Positions 33,121 to 42,366 of a stretch of 64,000 bases of DNA are shown here, in pieces. Below the pieces are notes generated by a model. The model was not told where the DNA came from. It was given only the letters and a program-made list of their open reading frames with translations, and ran no database searches. The stretch's first letter is position 1. Every line of letters begins with the position of its first letter. This stretch comes from Paramesorhizobium endophyticum (lineage in GTDB: Bacteria; Pseudomonadota; Alphaproteobacteria; Rhizobiales; Rhizobiaceae): assembly GCF_014640615.1 (NCBI RefSeq), contig NZ_BMHH01000015.1:1-64000 (forward strand). The letters are read 5' to 3'. A program made the position numbers and the translations under genes.

Positions 33121-36100
33121 CTATGCTTGCGCCTCACCTTCCGGTTCCTTCACCCGAAACCACGCTACATACAGCGCGGGCAGGAACAGGAGAGTGATGG
33201 CCGTGCCGGCGATGATGCCGCCCATCATGGCATAGGCCATCGGCCCCCAGAACACCTCGCGCGCGATAGGGATGAGCGCCAGGCTCGCCGCCGCCGCCGT
33301 GAGCGCGATGGGGCGCATGCGGTGCTGCGTCGCCTCGATCACTGCATCCCACGGATGCACGCCCTCCTTGATCAGATCTTCCACCTGCACGATCAGGATC
33401 ACCGAATTGCGGATCAGGATGCCGATCAGCGCCAGCACGCCGAGAATGGCGACGAAGCCAAGCGGTGCGCCGGAAGGCAGCAGCGCCGCCACCACGCCGA
33501 TAAGCCCCAGCGGCGCCACGGCGACGACGAGGAAGAGCCGCTGAAAGCTCTGCAACTGCACCATCAGGATCGTCGCGATGACGAACAGCATCAGCGGCAC
33601 GACGGCGATGATGGGCCCCTGGCTCTTGGCGCTTTCTTCGACCGTGCCCGCCGTTTCGATCTTGTAGCCATCAGGCAGCTTTGCCGCGAAGGCATCGATC
33701 TTCGGCGCGAGTTCATCAACCACCGTCATTGGCATCACGCCGTCATTGATGCCCGCCGACACGGTGATGGTGGGAATGCGGTCGCGCCGCCATACCACCG
33801 GCTGCTCCAGCTCGTAGCGGAAATTGGCGATCGAGGCGAGCGGGATGGATTCGCCCGCGCCGGTGGCGATCTGGAGATTGCGCAGCGTCTCGATGGAGCC
33901 ACGCTCCTTCGCATCGGCCCTGGCGATGACATTGATGAGATAGGTCGCGTCGCGCACCTGCGTGATGGTGACGCCGCCCACCACGCTGTTGAGCGCCGTC
34001 GCGATGGATTTGGACGTGACGCCCAATTGCCGCGCCTTGTCCTGCATTACGTCGACCTTGATCATGCGGGCAGGCTCGTTCCAATCATAGGCGACAATGC
34101 CCAGATGCGGATCGATGCTCATGAGGCCCGCCAGGTCCTGCGCATAACCGCGCAAGTGCTGGATATCCGGCCCGCTGATGCGATATTGCACCGGCCTGCC
34201 TACAGGAGGCCCAAGCTCGAGGAACTTCACAAAGGTATCCGTCCCGACATAATCCTTCCGCAGCACCCTGTCGAACTCCGCCTTCAGCCGGTTGCGCGCC
34301 TCGATATTCTTCGCGACGATAATCATCTGGCCGAAATAGGGATTCGCCGGCTGCACGTCGAAGGTCAGCACGAAGCGCACCGCGCCCTGCCCGATATAGC
34401 TGCTCCAATGGTCGATATCAGGGTTGCCGGCGAGCATCGTCTTCTCGAAGCGCTCCATCTGCGCCTTGGTCTCGGCGATGGAGGCGCTTTCCGGCAGCTT
34501 CCAGTCGATCACCAGTTCCGGCCGGTCGGATGACGGGAAGAACTGCTGCTCGATGAAGCGCATGCCCACGACCGACACGGCAAAGGCCAGCACCGTGGCG
34601 ATGATGGTGAGCCAGTGATGCCGAACGGAGAAGCGCAGCACGCGCGAGAAGGCCATGAAGAAGCGGCGCGGCTTCTCGTCGTGATGCGCCATCTTCGCGG
34701 GCAGGAACGTCACGCCGAGCAATGGTGCGAACAGCACCGCCACGATCCACGACACGATCAGAGACACGGCGATGACGACGAACAGCGTGAACGTATATTC
34801 GCCCGCCTGGCTGGAATTAAGCCCGATGGGCATGAAGCCGGCAATCGTCACCAGCGTCCCCGTCAGCATGGGAAAGGCGGTGTGGGTGTAGACATAGGTC
34901 GCCGCCTTGTTGAGCGGGTCGCCCTGTTCCAGCCGCGCCACCATCATTTCGACGGCAATCATCGCATCGTCCACCAGCAGGCCCAGCGCGATGATCAACG
35001 CGCCGAGCGAGACGCGCTGCAGCGAGATGTCGAGATAGCTCATGGTGAGGAAGGTGATGGCCAGCACCAGCGGGATTGACAGCGACACCACGAAACCGGC
35101 CCGCAAACCGAGGCTGATGAAGCTCACGACCAGCACAATGGCGATGGCCTCGAACAACGCGCGCGTAAATCCTGATACCGCTTCCTCCACCACCACCGGC
35201 TGGTTCGCCACCTGATGCACGCCGACGCCCACGGGAAGTTCCGCGACCGCCTTATTCATCGTCTCCCGCAGCGCCTCGCCGAATTCCAGGAGATTGCCGT
35301 TCGGCTTCATGCCGATGGCAAGCCCGATGGCATCCTTGCCGTTAAAGCGGAAGAGGGAGGTGGGCGGATCGGCATAGCCGCGCGTGACGGTCGCCACATC
35401 GGTCAGCCGGAAGAAGCGGTTGTTCACCCGCAAATTCACCGCGCGAAGACTATCTTCGGAGGTGAACTGCCCGTTGACCCGAACGCTCACCCGCTCCGGC
35501 CCCGCCTCGATGACGCCGGAGGGGGTGATGGCGTTCTGGTCCTGCAGGCTTTGCAGGATCGCCTGCTCGTCCAGCCCGAGGGCGGCGAGCTGCCGCGTCG
35601 AGAATTCCAGATAGATCGCCTCGTCCTGCGCGCCGACGAGATCGACCTTGCCGGCATTGGGCACGGTCAGAACCTTGGTCCGCACATCCTCGACATAATC
35701 GCGCAATTGCCGCTGCGTCAGCCCATCGGCGGTAAAGGCGTAGATGTTTCCGTAGACATCCCCGAAACGGTCGTTGAAGAACGGCCCGAGCACTCCCTCG
35801 GGGAAGGACGAGCGGATGTCGTTCATCATGTTGCGCACCCGCACCCATGTCGCCTCGACATCCCGCCCCTTGGTGGTCGCTTTCAGATTGACAAAGACGA
35901 TGGTCTTGCCCGCCGTGGTGACGCTTCGGGTGAAATCGAGATCGTCCAGTTCCTCCAGCTTCTTCTCGATGCGGTCGGTGACCTGATTGATCGTCTCATC
36001 GACCGATGCGCCGGGCCAATTGGCCTGCACCAGCATGGTCTTGATCGTGAAGGCCGGGTCTTCCTCGCGGCCGAGGTCGATATAGGAAACGACGCCGGCG

Positions 36101-36177
36101 ACAAGGAACACCAGCATGAAATACCAGACGAGCGAGCGGTGATTGAGAGCCCAGTCGGAGAGATTGAAATTCTTCAC
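33121..36177 (-). CDS. RND efflux pump inner-membrane transporter
   Basis: A 1018-residue proton/drug antiporter of the AcrB/HAE1 superfamily. The first helix (WYFMLVFLVAGVVSYIDLGR) and the helix-4 motif ALGLLVDDAMIAVEMM, with the paired proton-relay aspartates, are clear; two large periplasmic loops and twelve helices are in place. Its start overlaps the upstream adaptor stop by 4 bp. With two adaptor lipoproteins encoded in the same operon it should form a tripartite pump with an outer-membrane TolC-like channel encoded elsewhere. Sequence features such as YIDLGREEDPAFTIKTM suggest the subgroup with paired adaptors rather than the Brucella BepE/BepG pumps. Substrate unknown. Confidence 0.92.
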   Translation of the reverse strand: MKNFNLSDWALNHRSLVWYFMLVFLVAGVVSYIDLGREEDPAFTIKTMLVQANWPGASVDETINQVTDRIEKKLEELDDLDFTRSVTTAGKTIVFVNLKATTKGRDVEATWVRVRNMMNDIRSSFPEGVLGPFFNDRFGDVYGNIYAFTADGLTQRQLRDYVEDVRTKVLTVPNAGKVDLVGAQDEAIYLEFSTRQLAALGLDEQAILQSLQDQNAITPSGVIEAGPERVSVRVNGQFTSEDSLRAVNLRVNNRFFRLTDVATVTRGYADPPTSLFRFNGKDAIGLAIGMKPNGNLLEFGEALRETMNKAVAELPVGVGVHQVANQPVVVEEAVSGFTRALFEAIAIVLVVSFISLGLRAGFVVSLSIPLVLAITFLTMSYLDISLQRVSLGALIIALGLLVDDAMIAVEMMVARLEQGDPLNKAATYVYTHTAFPMLTGTLVTIAGFMPIGLNSSQAGEYTFTLFVVIAVSLIVSWIVAVLFAPLLGVTFLPAKMAHHDEKPRRFFMAFSRVLRFSVRHHWLTIIATVLAFAVSVVGMRFIEQQFFPSSDRPELVIDWKLPESASIAETKAQMERFEKTMLAGNPDIDHWSSYIGQGAVRFVLTFDVQPANPYFGQMIIVAKNIEARNRLKAEFDRVLRKDYVGTDTFVKFLELGPPVGRPVQYRISGPDIQHLRGYAQDLAGLMSIDPHLGIVAYDWNEPARMIKVDVMQDKARQLGVTSKSIATALNSVVGGVTITQVRDATYLINVIARADAKERGSIETLRNLQIATGAGESIPLASIANFRYELEQPVVWRRDRIPTITVSAGINDGVMPMTVVDELAPKIDAFAAKLPDGYKIETAGTVEESAKSQGPIIAVVPLMLFVIATILMVQLQSFQRLFLVVAVAPLGLIGVVAALLPSGAPLGFVAILGVLALIGILIRNSVILIVQVEDLIKEGVHPWDAVIEATQHRMRPIALTAAAASLALIPIAREVFWGPMAYAMMGGIIAGTAITLLFLPALYVAWFRVKEPEGEAQA

Positions 36178-37310
36178 TGGCCTGTCCCCTCTTGCGGCAA
36201 GCTGACCTTCTGGCCTTCTCCGAGGCTATGGACGCCCGCCGTCACCACATAAGCGCCATCGGCAATATTCCCCGCCGTAAAGCTCGAGCCATTGCGCGCC
36301 ACCACATCCACCGCCTGCCGGGTAACCGTCCCCGTCCTGGGATCGGCAATCCAGACAAAACTCTTGCCGCCTTCCTCAAGCAGCGCCGAGAGCGGCAGTA
36401 CCACCGAGGGCTTCGTCGTTACATGCCGTGTCGCAGATATCATCGAGCCGAGCCGGAACGCCGGCGGCGGATTGTCGAGCGTGATGCGGACGCGCCGTGT
36501 GCGCGTGGCAGGGTCGGATTGCGGGGCGATCTGCCGTACCCGCCCGTTCGCCCGGATGGAGGGGGCTGATTGCAGGATGACGTCGAAAGGCATCCCCTCG
36601 GGAATATCGCCGATCATGCTGTCGGGTATATCCACCACCGCCTCGCGTATATCCGAGCGCGCGACGGTCAGCACCGTCTGCCCGGCCGCGACCACCTGCC
36701 CGACTTCCGCGCTTACCGACGACACCACGCCGTCGAAATCCGATTTCAGCTGCGCATAGCTCCGCTGGTCCTGCGCCTGGGCGAGCGCGGCCTGCGCCTT
36801 TTCCACCTGCGCGCTCGCCGCGTCCCTTCCTTGCGTCGCCGCGTCCAGCATCGCCTGCGAGATATTGCCCTGTCCGAACAGCGTGCGCTGCCGCTCTTCG
36901 CTGGCCGCGGCATTGGCGAACTGCGCTTCCGCGCTCGCCAGATCCGCCCGCGCCGCCTGTAGCGCCAGATCGAGCGAGGTCGGGTCGATGGCGGCGACCG
37001 TCTCGCCCTTTTGGATAGTATCCCCCACATCCGCATCCCGGCTGATGACCCGCCCCAGCACCCGGAAGGCGAGGTTCGTGCTGTAGCGCGGCTCGACCGT
37101 GCCGACGAAACCATATGCGCGCTGCACCTGGGGTTCGGCCTTGATGTAGAGGACGGGGCGGATGGGCTCGGGCTGCTGCTGATGCTGCTCGCTACAGGCG
37201 GTGAGGAGGAGGGTGGCGAGGCTTAGGAAGGCTGCTCGTTTGAAAAAGCAGAGGGTCCGGAACCGCCGCTCACCCCCCTCTGCCCTCCTGAGCTTGTCGA
37301 AGGGCGGCAT
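36174..37310 (-). CDS. RND periplasmic adaptor lipoprotein 1 (repeat at its 5' end)
   Basis: A membrane-fusion protein of the HlyD/AcrA type. A lipoprotein signal ends in SLATLLLTAC, followed by a lipoyl/barrel half (GRVISRDADVGDTIQKGETV), an alpha-hairpin rich in Ala/Gln, and the second half SDFDGVVSSVSAEVGQVVAA. It bridges the pump and outer-membrane channel. The start is uncertain. The frame is open from ATG 37484, which overlaps the stop of adaptor 2 (ATGA), but the first about 70 codons are a palindromic repeat. The ATG at 37310 inside the repeat gives a shorter, lipoprotein-like N-terminus and is used here. If 37484 is used the signal peptide is buried behind a long extension. Confidence 0.85.
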   Translation of the reverse strand: MPPFDKLRRAEGGERRFRTLCFFKRAAFLSLATLLLTACSEQHQQQPEPIRPVLYIKAEPQVQRAYGFVGTVEPRYSTNLAFRVLGRVISRDADVGDTIQKGETVAAIDPTSLDLALQAARADLASAEAQFANAAASEERQRTLFGQGNISQAMLDAATQGRDAASAQVEKAQAALAQAQDQRSYAQLKSDFDGVVSSVSAEVGQVVAAGQTVLTVARSDIREAVVDIPDSMIGDIPEGMPFDVILQSAPSIRANGRVRQIAPQSDPATRTRRVRITLDNPPPAFRLGSMISATRHVTTKPSVVLPLSALLEEGGKSFVWIADPRTGTVTRQAVDVVARNGSSFTAGNIADGAYVVTAGVHSLGEGQKVSLPQEGTGQ

Positions 37311-37462
37311 CTCCCCCACAAGGGGGGAGATTACGCCTTCACGACTGCTCGGCACCGATCGCGAACGTTGAAAGAGAAGAGGCGTGGCGCGTGTCAGCCA
37401 ATCTCCCCCCTTGTGGGGGAGATGCCGCCCTTCGACAAGCTCAGGAGGGCAGAGGGGGGTGT
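37262..37462. repeat. Palindromic element, copy 2, at the adaptor gene junction
   Basis: Inverted arms CCCCCCTCTGCCCTCCTGAG, then GGCGGCATCTCCCCCACAAG (about 37273-37330), and their mirror image (about 37405-37460). This copy carries a variant (CCTGAGCTTGTCGAAGGGCG) in place of the CTGCCGGGC of the other copies, on both arms. It falls in coding frame at the beginning of adaptor 1, with no stop codon across its whole length. Confidence 0.85.
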
Positions 37463-37480
37463 TATAGCGCAACCGTCTCT

Positions 37481-38578
37481 TCATTCCCCCGCCCCCTCGA
37501 CCACATCCACCACTTCCCCCGCTCGCAGCAATTGCGTCCCCTTGGTCACCACGCGCTGGCCTTCCTCAACCCCGCTGACTATCACGACCCGCTCACGCTC
37601 ATAGCTCAGCACCTTCACCGGAGCGAGCGCGGCGACATTCCCCTCCCCCAGCACAAACACCGCCGGGCGCCCTGCATCTGAAGTAAGCGCGCTCCAGGGC
37701 AGTACCGCCGCGCGCTGCGGCTCAAGCTGCATGGTGCCGGTGATGGGCGCACCGAGCGCCATCTCGCGCGGCGTATCGCTGATCCCGACTTTGACGCGAA
37801 CCGTGCCGGTGGCCGGATTGACGACGGGCGACACCTCGCGCACCTGCCCCTTCGCCTGAACTTTCGGATTGGCGATGAGGCTCACCGTCACCTCTTCGCC
37901 CGCCTTGCCCTTCGCCACCAGCGTCTCCTGCACGTCAAACACCGCGTCGCGCGGGCCGTCTTCGGCGATGGTGAAGGCGGTTTCCGTCGCCTGCACCACC
38001 TGCCCCACCTCGATGTTGCGCGCGGTGATCACGCCGGAAATCCCGGCCCGCAATTGGGTGTAGGAAAGCTCGTCCCTGGCATTGGCAAGCTGGCTTTCCG
38101 CCACGGCCACCGCGCTTTGCGCCGTCCGCAGGCTCTGTTGCGCTTCGTCGAATTGCCGCCGCGTCGTAAAACCCCGGTCGAGCAGCACCTGCTGCCGCTC
38201 GAAGGCGGAGCCCGCCTGCGTCAGTTGTGATTTCGCCGCGTCGAGGGAGGCTTGCGCCGTGCGGATATTGACCTGCTGCGTGGAGGGATCGAGCTTCGCC
38301 AATACTTGCGTTCCCGTGACATGCTGGCCGACATCGGCGTCGCGCTCGGTCACCTGCCCGCCGACGCGGAAGGACAGGTTGGTGAGGGTGCGCGCCGCGA
38401 TGGCCCCGGTCAGCACGATCTCCGGCGCATAATCAGCATAATGGACGGTTTCGACGGCGACCGCGACGGTATCCTCGCCTTTCGCGACCTCTCCCTGCCG
38501 TTCGCAGGCCGAAAGCGCCACGACGATAAGCCCCAGGCCGACAAGCCGTCTCCAGCCAGACGCTGCAAAATGGCGCAT
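37481..38578 (-). CDS. RND periplasmic adaptor lipoprotein 2
   Basis: A 365-residue membrane-fusion protein and first gene of the pump operon. The lipoprotein signal ends GLIVVALSAC (Cys25). The lipoyl-type motif GGQVTERDADVGQHVTGTQV, the hairpin region with repeated Ala/Gln and a barrel domain (VREVSPVVNPATGTVRVKVG) follow. It is related to adaptor 1 and probably duplicated; the two may form a hetero-hexamer. The start at 38578 has GGAGAGGG eight bases upstream. The frame continues far upstream, but only as antisense of the lactate dehydrogenase gene. It is divergent from that gene with 160 bp between them. Confidence 0.88.
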   Translation of the reverse strand: MRHFAASGWRRLVGLGLIVVALSACERQGEVAKGEDTVAVAVETVHYADYAPEIVLTGAIAARTLTNLSFRVGGQVTERDADVGQHVTGTQVLAKLDPSTQQVNIRTAQASLDAAKSQLTQAGSAFERQQVLLDRGFTTRRQFDEAQQSLRTAQSAVAVAESQLANARDELSYTQLRAGISGVITARNIEVGQVVQATETAFTIAEDGPRDAVFDVQETLVAKGKAGEEVTVSLIANPKVQAKGQVREVSPVVNPATGTVRVKVGISDTPREMALGAPITGTMQLEPQRAAVLPWSALTSDAGRPAVFVLGEGNVAALAPVKVLSYERERVVIVSGVEEGQRVVTKGTQLLRAGEVVDVVEGAGE

Positions 38579-38740
38579 GCCACCGTCCCTCTCCATGCCT
38601 GTCATCCAGTCCCCCCGGCACTCCTGTCCCGGAAGAGATAAGTCATCCGCGTCAATATGCAACGCAATAATGATACTTGATTCCGCTGCCGCAATCCGCC
38701 ATGCCGGAAGGGTGAGGAATGCATAAAGGGTGGGAGAGAG

Positions 38741-39877
38741 ATGACGATCCATGACATCGCGGATTTGAAGGAACTGGCGCGCCGCCGCGTCCCGAAAATG
38801 TTCTTCGATTATGCCGATTCCGGCGCCTGGACGGAGAGCACCTACCGCGCCAACGAGGAAGACTTCAAGAAAATCCAGCTGCGCCAGCGCATTCTGGTCG
38901 ATATGACCGACCGCTCGCTGGAGAGCACCATGATCGGCCAGAAGGTCTCCATGCCCGTGGCCCTCGCCCCGACCGGCCTCACCGGCATGCAGCACGCCAA
39001 CGGCGAGATGCTGGCGGCACAGGCCGCGGAAGAGTTCGGCGTTCCCTTCACCCTCTCCACCATGAGCATCTGCTCCATCGAAGACGTGGCCTCGGTGACG
39101 AAGAAACCGTTCTGGTTCCAGCTCTACGTGATGCGCGACCGCGATTTCGTGAAGAATCTGATCGACCGCGCCAAGGCCGCCAAATGCTCGGCCCTCGTCC
39201 TCACCCTCGACCTGCAGATCCTCGGCCAGCGCCACAAGGATTTGCGCAATGGCCTCTCCGCCCCGCCGAAATTCACCCCAAAGCATATCTGGCAGATGGC
39301 GACCCGGCCCGCCTGGTGCATGGGCATGCTCGGCACGCAGCGCCGCACCTTCCGCAACATCGTGGGCCACGCCAAGGGCGCGACCGACCTCTCCTCCCTC
39401 TCCGCCTGGACCGCCGAGCAGTTCGACCCGCGCCTCAATTGGAGCGATGTCGAATGGATCAAGCAGCACTGGGGCGGACCGCTGATTTTAAAGGGTATCC
39501 TCGACGTCGAGGACGCAAAGATGGCGGCGCAATCGGGCGCGGATGCCATCGTCGTCTCCAACCATGGCGGCCGCCAGCTCGACGGTGCCCCCTCCTCCAT
39601 CTCGATGCTGCCGAAGATCGTCGATGCGGTCGGCGACAAGATCGAAATCCATATGGATGGCGGCGTCCGCTCGGGCCAGGACGTGCTGAAGGCGCTGGCG
39701 CTTGGCGCGCAAGGCGTCTTCATCGGGCGTCCTTTCCTCTACGGCCTCGGCGCGATGGGCAAAGAGGGCGTCACCCTCGCGCTCGACATCATCCGCAAGG
39801 AACTCGACATCACCATGGCGCTTTGTGGCAAGCGCCGCGTGACCGATATCGGGCAGGATGTGCTTTATAGGGAGTAG
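38741..39877 (+). CDS. lldD: FMN-dependent alpha-hydroxy-acid dehydrogenase (L-lactate dehydrogenase LldD type)
   Basis: A 378-residue TIM-barrel flavoenzyme that oxidises L-lactate to pyruvate, passing electrons to the respiratory quinone pool. Visible are MFFDYADSGAWTE near the start, PVALAPTGLTGMQHANGE (FMN), VVSNHGGRQLDGAPSS with the catalytic His and substrate Arg, and DGGVRSGQDVLKALALGA (FMN phosphate). Full length. Related hydroxy-acid oxidases (glycolate, mandelate) share these motifs, so the substrate is probable rather than certain. It is monocistronic, preceded by AGAGAG near the ATG and followed by a palindromic element. Confidence 0.88.
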   Translation: MTIHDIADLKELARRRVPKMFFDYADSGAWTESTYRANEEDFKKIQLRQRILVDMTDRSLESTMIGQKVSMPVALAPTGLTGMQHANGEMLAAQAAEEFGVPFTLSTMSICSIEDVASVTKKPFWFQLYVMRDRDFVKNLIDRAKAAKCSALVLTLDLQILGQRHKDLRNGLSAPPKFTPKHIWQMATRPAWCMGMLGTQRRTFRNIVGHAKGATDLSSLSAWTAEQFDPRLNWSDVEWIKQHWGGPLILKGILDVEDAKMAAQSGADAIVVSNHGGRQLDGAPSSISMLPKIVDAVGDKIEIHMDGGVRSGQDVLKALALGAQGVFIGRPFLYGLGAMGKEGVTLALDIIRKELDITMALCGKRRVTDIGQDVLYRE

Positions 39878-39904
39878 TGCTGGTCACGCAGAATGACCTG
39901 CGCT

Positions 39905-40085
39905 TCAGACACCCCCCTCTGCCCTGCCGGGCATCTCCCCCACAAGGGGGGAGATTGGCTGTAAGGTTCGCTTTCGCTAATCTCACACCTCGGCGATTGT
40001 GTGCCGTCATGAATGAAGGCCGATCTCCCCCCCTTGTGGGGGAGATGCCCGGCAGGGCAGAGGGGGGTTACTGTCCCGCCAACCT
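39905..40085. repeat. Palindromic element, copy 3
   Basis: Arms ACCCCCCTCTGCCCTGCCGG then CATCTCCCCCACAAGGGGGG (39908-39953) and the mirror image (40023-40085, ending GTCCCGCCAAC). It lies between lldD and the aminotransferase gene and ends 30 bp before the latter's start. Here it is out of frame with the downstream gene. Confidence 0.85.
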
Positions 40086-40115
40086 TTCATATCAAAACGC
40101 CCCAGGAGCACGCCC

Positions 40116-41438
40116 ATGCGCAACACCCCCCGCCTTGAAAACTACTGGATGCCCTTTACCGCCAACCGGCAGTTCAAGGCCGCGCCGCGCCTGCTCGCCT
40201 CTGCCGAAGGCATGTATTACACCGATGTGGACGGCAACAAGGTGCTGGACGGCACATCCGGCCTCTGGTGCGTCAATGCCGGCCACGGCCGCAAACGCAT
40301 TGCGCAAGCGGTGGAGCGGCAGCTCACCACCATGGACTACGCACCCTCCTTCCAGATGGGCCACCCCGTCGCCTTCGAATTCGCCGAAAAGCTGGCGGCA
40401 AAGGCCCCCGGTGGCGAGGGCGCGCAGCTCGACCGGGTTTTCTTCACCGGCTCCGGCTCGGAATCCGTCGATACGGCCCTGAAAATCGCCATCGCCTATC
40501 AGCGCGCCATCGGCCAGGGAACGCGCACTCGCGTCATCGGTCGTGAGCGCGGCTATCACGGCGTCGGTTTCGGCGGCATTTCGGTCGGCGGCCTCGTCAA
40601 CAACCGCCGCGTTTTCCCCACCCTCCCCGGCACGGACCATCTGCGCCATACCCATGATCCCGCGCGCAACAGCTTCGTCAAGGGCCTCCCCGCCCATGGC
40701 GCGGAACTGGCCGACGATCTGGAGCGCCTCGTCGCACTCCACGGCGCGGAAACCATCGCCGCCGTCATCGTCGAGCCCGTCGCGGGTTCCACAGGCGTGC
40801 TGCTCCCGCCGCAAAATTATCTGGAGCGCCTGCGCGCCATCGCCGACAAGCACGGCATCCTCCTGATCTTCGACGAGGTTATCACCGGCTTCGGTCGTCT
40901 CGGCACACCCTTCGCGGTCGATTATTTCGGCGTCGTCCCCGACCTCGTCACCACTGCCAAGGGCCTGACCAATGGCGCGATCCCCATGGGCGCGGTCTTT
41001 GCCAGCCGCAAGGTCCACGACGCGCTGATGCAGGGGCCGGAAAGCCAGATCGAGCTTTTCCACGGCTATACCTATTCCGGCCACCCCGTCGCCTGCGCGG
41101 CAGGTCTGGCAACGCTCGAAATCTACGAGGACGAAGGGCTGCTCACCCGCGGCGCGGAACTGGCCGATTACTGGCAGGAGGCGATCCATTCGCTGAAGGG
41201 CCTGCCTGACATCATCGACATCCGCACCATCGGCCTCGTCGCGGGCATCGAGCTTGCTTCCCGTGACGGCGCGCCGGGCGCCCGCGCTTACGAGGTTTTC
41301 ACCGATTGCTTTAATAAAGGCTTGCTCATTCGCGTAACTGGCGACATCATTGCCCTCTCACCGCCCTTGATTGTCGAGCGCGATGAGATCGACACAATGG
41401 TTTCGATGCTTGGAGAGAGTATTAAGCAGGCAGCATAG
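40116..41438 (+). CDS. Omega-amino acid:pyruvate aminotransferase (class III)
   Basis: A 440-residue PLP enzyme of the beta-alanine:pyruvate aminotransferase subgroup. It opens with the typical LENYWMPFTANRQFK, then VFFTGSGSESVDTALKIAIA (phosphate site), GRERGYHGVGFGGISVGG, LIFDEVITGFGRLG (Asp to pyridine nitrogen) and TTAKGLTNGAIPMGAV with the Schiff-base lysine. It converts omega-amino acids or amines plus pyruvate to the aldehyde plus alanine. Start ATG 40116, 13 bases after a CAGGAG. Different subgroup from the class III enzyme at 22124. Confidence 0.92.
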   Translation: MRNTPRLENYWMPFTANRQFKAAPRLLASAEGMYYTDVDGNKVLDGTSGLWCVNAGHGRKRIAQAVERQLTTMDYAPSFQMGHPVAFEFAEKLAAKAPGGEGAQLDRVFFTGSGSESVDTALKIAIAYQRAIGQGTRTRVIGRERGYHGVGFGGISVGGLVNNRRVFPTLPGTDHLRHTHDPARNSFVKGLPAHGAELADDLERLVALHGAETIAAVIVEPVAGSTGVLLPPQNYLERLRAIADKHGILLIFDEVITGFGRLGTPFAVDYFGVVPDLVTTAKGLTNGAIPMGAVFASRKVHDALMQGPESQIELFHGYTYSGHPVACAAGLATLEIYEDEGLLTRGAELADYWQEAIHSLKGLPDIIDIRTIGLVAGIELASRDGAPGARAYEVFTDCFNKGLLIRVTGDIIALSPPLIVERDEIDTMVSMLGESIKQAA

Positions 41439-41520
41439 TAAAACGCGAAATATTCCTCTTTCCACCGGCATTATACTCGCTTAAACTTCGAATAACTTAG
41501 GCGAGCGGGGAAGGTCGCTG

Positions 41521-42294
41521 ATGAATATTTTTCGGTCGTTGGGGCTGGCCAAGGCCCCGCAGAGGCCGGCCAGGCAAAGGCTGACGCTGGATATCTCGCA
41601 CATCGCGGTTTACGCCATCGGCGATGTGCATGGCTGCTATGACCAGCTCCTGGCGCTGGAGCGCATCATCGCGGCCGATGCAAGCCGCCTGCCCGATCCC
41701 AAGCTCATCGTCATGCTCGGCGATTACATCGATCGCGGCCCTGCCCCGGCGGAGGTGATCGAGCACCTGATCGGTCCGCCGCCGGATGGCTTTTACCGCA
41801 TCTGCCTCATGGGCAATCATGAAATGGCGATGCTGGATTATCTCGACGGGCAATTGTCGCTGAAGGACTGGCTGAAGCTCGGCGCCGCCGCCACGCTTTT
41901 TTCCTATGGCATCGACGTCGACCAACTGAAGAAGACTCATCGCACGGCCAAGAAGCTGAACGAGGCCATCCAATCCGCCATACCGGAAAGCCATGTGGAG
42001 TTTCTACGGTCCCTGCCGATCATGATCGATTCCGGCTTCTTCGTCTTCGCCCATGCCGGCATCCGCCCGGGCACGCTTCCCGCCGAACAGACCGATGAGG
42101 ATCTCGTCACCATCCGCGAGGACTTCTTCGCCAGCGCCCACCTCCTCGACCGTTGGGTCGTCCACGGCCATACTCCGGTGGAGGCGGCAGGGCCCGTGGG
42201 ACGCCGCATCAATGTCGACACCGGCGCGTTCTTCTCCGACAAGCTCAGCGCGGTGCGGCTGTGGAACCGCAAGGGACGCATACTCTCTACGTAA
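41521..42294 (+). CDS. Calcineurin-like Ser/Thr protein phosphatase
   Basis: A 257-residue metallophosphoesterase of the PrpA/ApaH-like group. All metal and catalytic motifs are in order: GDVHG (about residue 36), GDYIDRG (about 66), GNHE (about 100), HAGI (about 179) and HGH (about 220). The enzyme would use two metal ions to remove phosphate from proteins or from diadenosine tetraphosphate. Bacterial members usually counter a Hanks-type kinase or act in stress signalling; no kinase is nearby. It lies alone between the aminotransferase and a GNAT gene. Confidence 0.9.
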   Translation: MNIFRSLGLAKAPQRPARQRLTLDISHIAVYAIGDVHGCYDQLLALERIIAADASRLPDPKLIVMLGDYIDRGPAPAEVIEHLIGPPPDGFYRICLMGNHEMAMLDYLDGQLSLKDWLKLGAAATLFSYGIDVDQLKKTHRTAKKLNEAIQSAIPESHVEFLRSLPIMIDSGFFVFAHAGIRPGTLPAEQTDEDLVTIREDFFASAHLLDRWVVHGHTPVEAAGPVGRRINVDTGAFFSDKLSAVRLWNRKGRILST

Positions 42295-42366
42295 TATGGC
42301 TGCTTGCGCTTGGGCAGGAATGGCGCTTTATTGAGCGGAAGATGCCCATTCGCGGCGTCCTTCCCC

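Noticed and set aside
38579-39469. Long N-terminal extension of RND adaptor 2
   Set aside because: The extension is antisense to lldD; the ATG at 38578 has a ribosome-binding site and a lipoprotein signal.
39905-40115. In-frame fusion of palindromic copy 3 with the aminotransferase at 40116
   Set aside because: The repeat's open frame differs from the gene's frame, so copy 3 is only intergenic.
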